Source: Chloroflexota bacterium (lineage in GTDB: Bacteria; Chloroflexota; Limnocylindria; Limnocylindrales; CSP1-4). Taken from it: DNA of 8,421 nucleotides. The notes beneath the pieces were generated by a model. The model was not told the DNA's origin. It saw only the letters and a program-made list of their open reading frames with translations, and searched no databases. This document shows, piece by piece, positions 5,232-8,421 of the stretch. Location: the NCBI GenBank assembly GCA_021785115.1, contig JAJYGO010000453.1, forward strand, positions 1-8,421, read 5' to 3'. The first letter of the stretch is position 1, and each line of letters starts with the position of its first letter. Both the position numbers and the translations under genes were made by a program.

Positions 5232-6719
5232 TCAGCCCACCTCCACGCGGTCGCGGCCGTGCCGCTTCGCGCGGTACAGCGCCCCATCGGCGCGCTCGAC
5301 CAGGGAATGCGCGCTCGCCACGCCCACCGCGACACCGACCGACACCGTGACCGGCCCGTCGATCCCCAGCCCGGAAGCATCGAGCGAGCGGACGGCCTCC
5401 CGCAGCCGCTGGGCGATCTCCACCGCCGACTCCTCGGTTGCGCGCCGCAGCACCACGACGAACTCCTCGCCACCGTACCTCGCCGGCACGTCGTCCGCGC
5501 GCACCGTGCCGCGCAGCACGCGGCCCACGCCGCGCAGCACCTCGTCGCCCACCGGGTGCCCGTACCGGTCGTTGAGCGCCTTGAAGTGATCCAGGTCGAG
5601 CATCAGGATCCCGAGCGCGTCGTTCGCGCGGCGCCCGCCGCGGCCGAGCATCTCCAGCAGCTCCTCGAAGTACGCGCGGTTGGGGATGCCGGTCAACGCG
5701 TCGGTGGCGGCGCGGACCCGCGCCTCCTCGTGCGCGTACGCGCGCTCAAGCGCCGCCGAGAGATCCTGCGCGGCCGACAGGAGAACCTGCCGGCTCTCGG
5801 CCGGCCAGCCGGAATCCGTCCGGCGCGACAGCACCAGGGCGCCCACGACGTGTCCGCCGGCGACGAGCGGCTCGGCCAGGATGTGCCGGAGCCCGTACGC
5901 GCGGCTCACCCGGTCGGTGATGCGCTCGACCGCATACATCGTGGACCCGGGGCGCATGAGCCCGTCCGTGGCGCCGGCACCGCGTCCGCCGCTCCCCGCC
6001 GCCTCTGTCCCGGTCGCCCGGTCGACGGCCGGCATGAGCCGCGGGATGCCGGCTGGTGGCGGTGCGCCGCCCGATCCCGCTGCGCCACCTGATCCCGGTG
6101 CGCCGCGCGATCCCGCTGCGCCGCGCGATCCCGCTGCGCCGCCCGGGCCCGGTGAGACGGCGGTCCGTGCGCGGATCACGAACGCCTCGGCGGGTTCCAG
6201 GTCGCTTGCCGGAAAGCGGGTCACCGAGAGCGGGACGGAAGCACTCGATGACACGAGCGTGGCCTCGATGATCCGCTCCGAGGGCCTGAGCCGCGCGACC
6301 ACAACGTGGTCCGCCCCGGAGGCTGCGCGCAGGTCGTCGACGATCGCGTCGACCGTGGCGTCGGGCGAATCCGACCGGGAGAGGCCGCGGAGCATCCTGG
6401 TGAGTGTCGCTTCGCTCGCCGCGTTCCTGGCGGCCGCGAGATCGATCGCGCGGCGTTCCACGACGACGGTGCCCGCGAGGCCCACGACGAGCAGCAGCCC
6501 GGCAACGCCGAACGGGCCACTCGCGTGGCCGGCGGTCACCGGGAACAGGTCCAGTGCGAGCAGCGCCAGAAGCCCGGCCTCCACCCGACGGGCCAGACGC
6601 ACTCTCGCATCCTGCCCGCGGGGGCGCTCCTGCTCCTGCTGCTGCGCGGTCACGGGGCGAGCATGCGCGACCGGCCCGGGCGTGTCCAGCGTGCTGCGGG
6701 CGCCGCGGAAGCCGGCCAT
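5232..6719 (-). CDS. Membrane-anchored GAF-GGDEF diguanylate cyclase
   Basis: From the ATG at 6717-6719 the product has 495 residues. Two membrane helices (about 46-62 and 68-88) are followed by a helical linker, a GAF-like sensor (about 115-325) split by a Gly/Ala/Pro-rich insertion (about 188-255), and a GGDEF domain starting DALTGIPNRAYFEELL (340-355). The domain has DLDHFKALND (375-384), RYGGEEF (414-420, active GGEEF site) and the end ADGALYRAKRHGRDRVEV. The inhibitory RxxD site is intact (RADD, 407-410), five residues before GGEEF. It should make cyclic di-GMP from two GTP, under product inhibition. The chosen ATG has GGGGAG 10 bases upstream and lies 23 bases past the original stop of the upstream GAF gene. 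As sequenced, the same frame is open upstream to 7475, so a fused protein starting at GTG 7334 (700 residues) is also possible. Polymerase X follows after one base. Confidence 0.9.
   Translation of the reverse strand: MAGFRGARSTLDTPGPVAHARPVTAQQQEQERPRGQDARVRLARRVEAGLLALLALDLFPVTAGHASGPFGVAGLLLVVGLAGTVVVERRAIDLAAARNAASEATLTRMLRGLSRSDSPDATVDAIVDDLRAASGADHVVVARLRPSERIIEATLVSSSASVPLSVTRFPASDLEPAEAFVIRARTAVSPGPGGAAGSRGAAGSRGAPGSGGAAGSGGAPPPAGIPRLMPAVDRATGTEAAGSGGRGAGATDGLMRPGSTMYAVERITDRVSRAYGLRHILAEPLVAGGHVVGALVLSRRTDSGWPAESRQVLLSAAQDLSAALERAYAHEEARVRAATDALTGIPNRAYFEELLEMLGRGGRRANDALGILMLDLDHFKALNDRYGHPVGDEVLRGVGRVLRGTVRADDVPARYGGEEFVVVLRRATEESAVEIAQRLREAVRSLDASGLGIDGPVTVSVGVAVGVASAHSLVERADGALYRAKRHGRDRVEVG
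6072..6143. repeat. 18-bp minisatellite inside the cyclase gene
   Basis: Four consecutive 18-base units, starting at 6072, 6090, 6108 and 6126, share GATCCC(G/C)(C/G)TGCGCC. On the coding strand they encode the hexapeptides GAAGSR, GAAGSR, GAPGSG and GAAGSG (residues 194-217). The array keeps the frame and lies inside the GAF-like domain. Confidence 0.85.
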
Positions 6720-6742
6720 GCGGCGCCTGCTCCCCCGGGCGG

Positions 6743-7334
6743 TCAGGCTGGACCGGTGGCGGTCGACAGCAGCTCGCGTTCCGCGCGCTTGGCGCGGTAG
6801 AGATCGGCGTCGGCCGCGACGCGCACCGCCCCCTCGTCGAAGACCCGCGACGCACGGGTGCAGACCTCGATCAGCCCGAGCGGCTCCCTCGATCAACCCG
6901 AGCGACTCGCCGACCGCGACCAGGGGGACCATGAGGCCGGCCGACATGCCGATCTCCCGCAGGATCCGCACTTCGGCCGGATCCGCGTCGGCGGCATGGA
7001 CGAAGTTGACGCTCGGTACCTGGTCGACCAGGACGTGCCGGGTGCCCGGGTAGTCGGCGAGCAGGTAGGCGGGGGTTCGAGACAAGTCGCGCGGGTAGGC
7101 CCACAGCGTGCGCACGATGTCCCGCTCGCGTTCCCACAGGCTGATCGTCACCAGGTCGGCCTGGAGGGCGCTGGCCACGCGGGCGGCGGTCCGGTCGGTA
7201 TGGGGATCGATCTCGCCGCCCGCAGGCGCCCGATACGGGGCCGACGCAGGCGTCCACGCGGTAACGGCGGGCAGTGGCTCCGTTTCCGGCTCGGACGCCC
7301 GGTCCCCGGCAGACGCGCGGCCGCCCGGGGCCAC
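6743..7334 (-). pseudogene. GAF-domain gene, reading frame broken by a 22-bp duplication
   Basis: GTG at 7334-7332 is preceded by GGGAG with a 6-base spacer. The first 40 or so residues are disordered (APGGRASAGDRASEPETEPL). A GAF domain follows: DRTAARVASALQADLVTISL (47-66), WERERDIVRTLWAYPRDLS, LLADYPGTRHVL, ILREIGMSAGLMVPLVAVGE and SLGLIE (144-149). At that point the sequence carries a duplicated 22-mer; with one copy removed, translation continues VCTRASRVFDEGAVRVAADA then DLYRAKRAERELLSTATGPA to a TGA at 6745-6743, giving 189 residues. With the duplication, translation enters an Arg-rich out-of-frame stretch and merges with the cyclase. The ending ADADLYRAKRAEREL resembles either the last helix of a GAF domain or the end of a GGDEF domain, so the gene may itself be a shortened cyclase. 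A sequencing or assembly error is possible but a two-mismatch duplication argues against it. Confidence 0.65.
6865..6908. repeat. Imperfect 22-bp tandem duplication causing a frameshift
   Basis: Copies at 6865-6886 and 6887-6908 are adjacent and differ only at position 10 and position 19 of the unit (both G against A on the plus strand). Since 22 is not a multiple of three, the duplication shifts the GAF gene into the cyclase frame. Confidence 0.9.
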
Positions 7335-7461
7335 CGACCACTCCCGGTGCGCGCCGTCCACAGCCCGGAGGTTGGATCGCCGTCGAGCTCGACCGGGCAA
7401 CCCGGGAGTACCGGGGCAGACCGGGACGAAGGCACCGGCGGAGGCGTAAGCTGCCGCGGCC

Positions 7462-7475
7462 GTGCGGCTCCGCAC
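7462..7475. promoter_or_regulatory. Palindrome GTGCGG-CT-CCGCAC upstream of the GAF gene
   Basis: A perfect 6-bp inverted repeat with a 2-base centre, about 130 bases upstream of the GAF start. It matches the palindrome upstream of the membrane protein gene (3139-3152) at 11 of 14 positions. It could be an operator, or chance in GC-rich DNA. Confidence 0.25.
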
Positions 7476-7491
7476 CGCTGCCGCGCACCTC

Positions 7492-7525
7492 CGCTATTGC
7501 ACGCCCTGGGAACATTACGCGGCTC
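7492..7525 (+). repeat. Interspersed repeat, full-length copy
   Basis: CGCTATTGCACGCCC followed by TGGGAACATTACGCGGCTC, matching the core and the TACG-x-GGC end of the copy at 1420-1453. Confidence 0.75.
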
Positions 7526-7620
7526 GGGACGGTCCGCGAACCGACTCCCGGTCACCGCCTCCGCTCAATCGTGCGCGAAAGCAGCCTGCAGAGACCGGAC
7601 CCGGGCGTCGGAGATCGCAC

Positions 7621-7655
7621 GCGGCCGCGTACGGTTCGCTGGGTGTGCGATAGCG
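7621..7655 (-). repeat. Interspersed repeat, full-length copy
   Basis: The minus strand reads CGCTATCGCACACCC followed by AGCGAACCGTACGCGGCCGC. It is inverted relative to the copy at 7492-7525, about 95 bases away. Confidence 0.75.
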
Positions 7656-7846
7656 AGACAACGCGGCGCGCGACGCGCTGACGACCGCCTGGCGTGAGAT
7701 CGCGACGGGTGGCGGGCGCGCGCGACCCCGGAGTGCTGGGCGCCCGGCGCCCGGTTGGCCAGATTCCCGCCGTGCGACGCCTATGCCGACTGGCCGTCGG
7801 CGCCCGGCGGGTCCGCGGCCGTCGGTCGCACGGATGGCCGAACTGT

Positions 7847-7875
7847 TTGACACCCCGGGGGCCCCGGGCTATCGT
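7847..7875 (+). promoter_or_regulatory. Strong sigma70-type promoter for the PRC-barrel gene
   Basis: A perfect TTGACA (7847-7852), the optimal 17-base spacer and TATCGT (7870-7875) predict a transcript start near 7882. The spacer is almost purely alternating C- and G-runs (CCCCGGGGGCCCC), an unusual, self-complementary sequence that may affect DNA shape or hide an operator. Confidence 0.6.
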
Positions 7876-7881
7876 CCGGTT

Positions 7882-8098
7882 GACGGCGTACGCCCCGCGC
7901 ACCGTGCGTCTTTGCATGCCGTCGCGGAACAAGCATCGGAGGTCTCCCTCCTCCCGTGGAACCTGGACCCAGTCGCTGCGGCGCCCCTGGCGCCGTGGCC
8001 ATTGCGCCGGTCCGGTCCACTTCGGGGACTCCGCGCGGCCACTAGCGCCGTCGCGTGCCACCCGGGGGTGCCGGTCCCGCGCCCCACAGAGGTGGCAG
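7882..8098 (+). promoter_or_regulatory. Long structured 5' leader of the PRC-barrel gene, possible cis-regulatory RNA
   Basis: About 217 bases lie between the predicted start and the ATG. Visible stems are GGAGG-TCTC-CCTCC (7939-7952), a strong hairpin with CGGCGCC-CCT-GGCGCCG (7979-7995, extended by wobble pairs to 7976-7998), and a 7-bp helix TGCCACC (8056-8062) with GGTGGCA (8091-8097) that would bury the ribosome-binding site GAGGTGG (8089-8095). A competing small hairpin CACC-CGGG-GGTG (8059-8070) uses the same bases as the sequestering strand. The sequence does not match the M-box (ykoK) magnesium riboswitch as I know it. Function is inferred from these alternatives only. Confidence 0.35.
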
Positions 8099-8421
8099 AT
8101 GCAGCTCTACCTGAGCCAGGTGGTCGGCCGGCCCGTGCGCGACCGCCAGGGTGAGCCGATCGGCAAGGTCGCCGACCTGATCGTGGCCATCGGCGACCGG
8201 TACCCGCCGGTCACCGGCCTCGTCGTCGCGACCGGGCGCCGCAAGATCTTCGTGCCCTGGGGCGACGTCGCCAGCTTCGACGCGACAGGCGCGGCCCTCT
8301 CGACCGCGACCATCGACATCGGCAAGTTCAAGCAGCGCCCGAACGAGCTCCTCCTGTTCCAGGACCTCCAGGACAAGCAGATCGTCGACATCGACGGTCG
8401 GCGCGTCGTGCGGGTCAACGA
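8099..8421 (+). CDS. PRC-barrel protein, probable N-terminus of an MgtE/CBS-type magnesium transporter (cut by right edge)
   Basis: The ATG at 8099-8101 has GAGGTGG 3 bases before it. 107 residues are visible: MQLYLSQVVGRPVRDRQGEP (1-20), IGKVADLIVAIGDRYPPVTG (21-40), LVVATGRRKIFVPWGDVASF (41-60), then a linker TIDIGKFKQRPNELLLFQDL (71-90) and the start of a second block, DKQIVDIDGRRVVRVN (92-107). Residues 1-60 form a PRC-barrel. In Chloroflexota and Actinobacteria this arrangement (PRC-barrel, then a D-K-Q-I-V-D-I-D segment ending in V-R-V-N-D) is typical of proteins that continue with MgtE N-terminal, CBS and sometimes transmembrane parts. None of these is visible here, so transport is inferred from resemblance to the family. 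The gene is divergent from the cyclase operon and has its own promoter. Confidence 0.75.
   Translation, partial: MQLYLSQVVGRPVRDRQGEPIGKVADLIVAIGDRYPPVTGLVVATGRRKIFVPWGDVASFDATGAALSTATIDIGKFKQRPNELLLFQDLQDKQIVDIDGRRVVRVN

Larger units (their letters stand above)
7335..8098. other. Gene-free divergent region between the GAF/cyclase/polX operon and the PRC-barrel gene
   Basis: These 764 bases separate a minus-strand and a plus-strand gene. All open frames in it give Arg/Pro/Gly-rich translations without domains. It contains a palindrome (7462-7475), two facing copies of the interspersed repeat (7492-7525 and 7621-7655), a good plus-strand promoter (7847-7875) and the leader of the PRC-barrel gene. 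Between 7656 and 7846 I see only a minor hairpin (CCGAC-TGGCC-GTCGG, 7786-7800) and the recurring GGCGCCCGGCG. No tRNA or other known RNA was recognised. Confidence 0.6.

Noticed and set aside
3431..5350. 639-codon open frame on the plus strand
   Set aside because: It is the antisense shadow of polymerase X: composition is His/Arg/Gln-rich with no domain, while the minus strand shows complete PolX and PHP motifs.
5746..6855. 369-codon minus-strand frame overlapping the cyclase
   Set aside because: Out-of-frame shadow of the cyclase gene; very Arg-rich, without motifs. The correct continuation of the GAF gene is in the third frame.
7882..8098. Known M-box (ykoK) magnesium riboswitch
   Set aside because: The characteristic GAGGCUCCU and GCUGCUGCC-type conserved stretches are not visible; the leader is reported only as an unclassified candidate.
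7783..8154. 123-codon plus-strand frame upstream of and overlapping the PRC-barrel gene
   Set aside because: No domain and a Pro/Arg/Ala-rich composition; it overlaps the promoter and the real start in another frame.

Overview
The window is very GC-rich, with GC-ending codons in every gene and several GTG starts. Gene content (a TPR protein with an acidic tail, a bacterial DNA polymerase X with a PHP domain, a GAF/GGDEF diguanylate cyclase, and a PRC-barrel protein resembling the N-terminus of MgtE-type transporters) fits a high-GC Chloroflexota (Limnocylindria-like) or, less likely, a deep actinobacterial lineage. The assignment is an inference from protein style, not from a marker gene.

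Layout, left to right. Positions 1-1150 hold two minus-strand genes: a TPR protein (290-1150) and, downstream of it, the first 73 residues of a putative DNA methyltransferase cut by the left edge (1-220). Positions 1151-1787 are gene-free and packed with repeats and promoters. A small plus-strand gene of 57 codons follows (1788-1961). Positions 1962-2310 are a convergent intergenic region full of short palindromes. From there the minus strand carries a multipass membrane protein (2311-3114), DNA polymerase X (3290-5230), a membrane-anchored GAF-GGDEF diguanylate cyclase (5232-6719) and an upstream GAF-domain gene (6743-7334). Positions 7335-8098 are a divergent regulatory region, and 8099 to the right edge is the start of a plus-strand PRC-barrel protein, probably an MgtE-family magnesium transporter.

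How the genes relate. The cyclase and polymerase X are almost certainly one operon: the cyclase stop and the polymerase ATG are separated by a single base, and the polymerase ribosome-binding site lies inside the last codons of the cyclase. The upstream GAF gene belongs to the same unit, but an imperfect 22-bp tandem duplication throws it out of its own frame and into that of the cyclase, so the sequence as given encodes one continuous GAF-TM-GAF-GGDEF reading frame. The duplication is the most specific anomaly here.

Other points of interest are a family of interspersed repeats with the core CGCTATTGCACACCC in both orientations in the two large intergenic regions, and a roughly 217-nt leader of the MgtE-like gene in which a 7-bp helix can hide the ribosome-binding site. 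I found no CRISPR array, tRNA, rRNA, transposase or recognisable defence cluster, and no convincing new multi-gene system.
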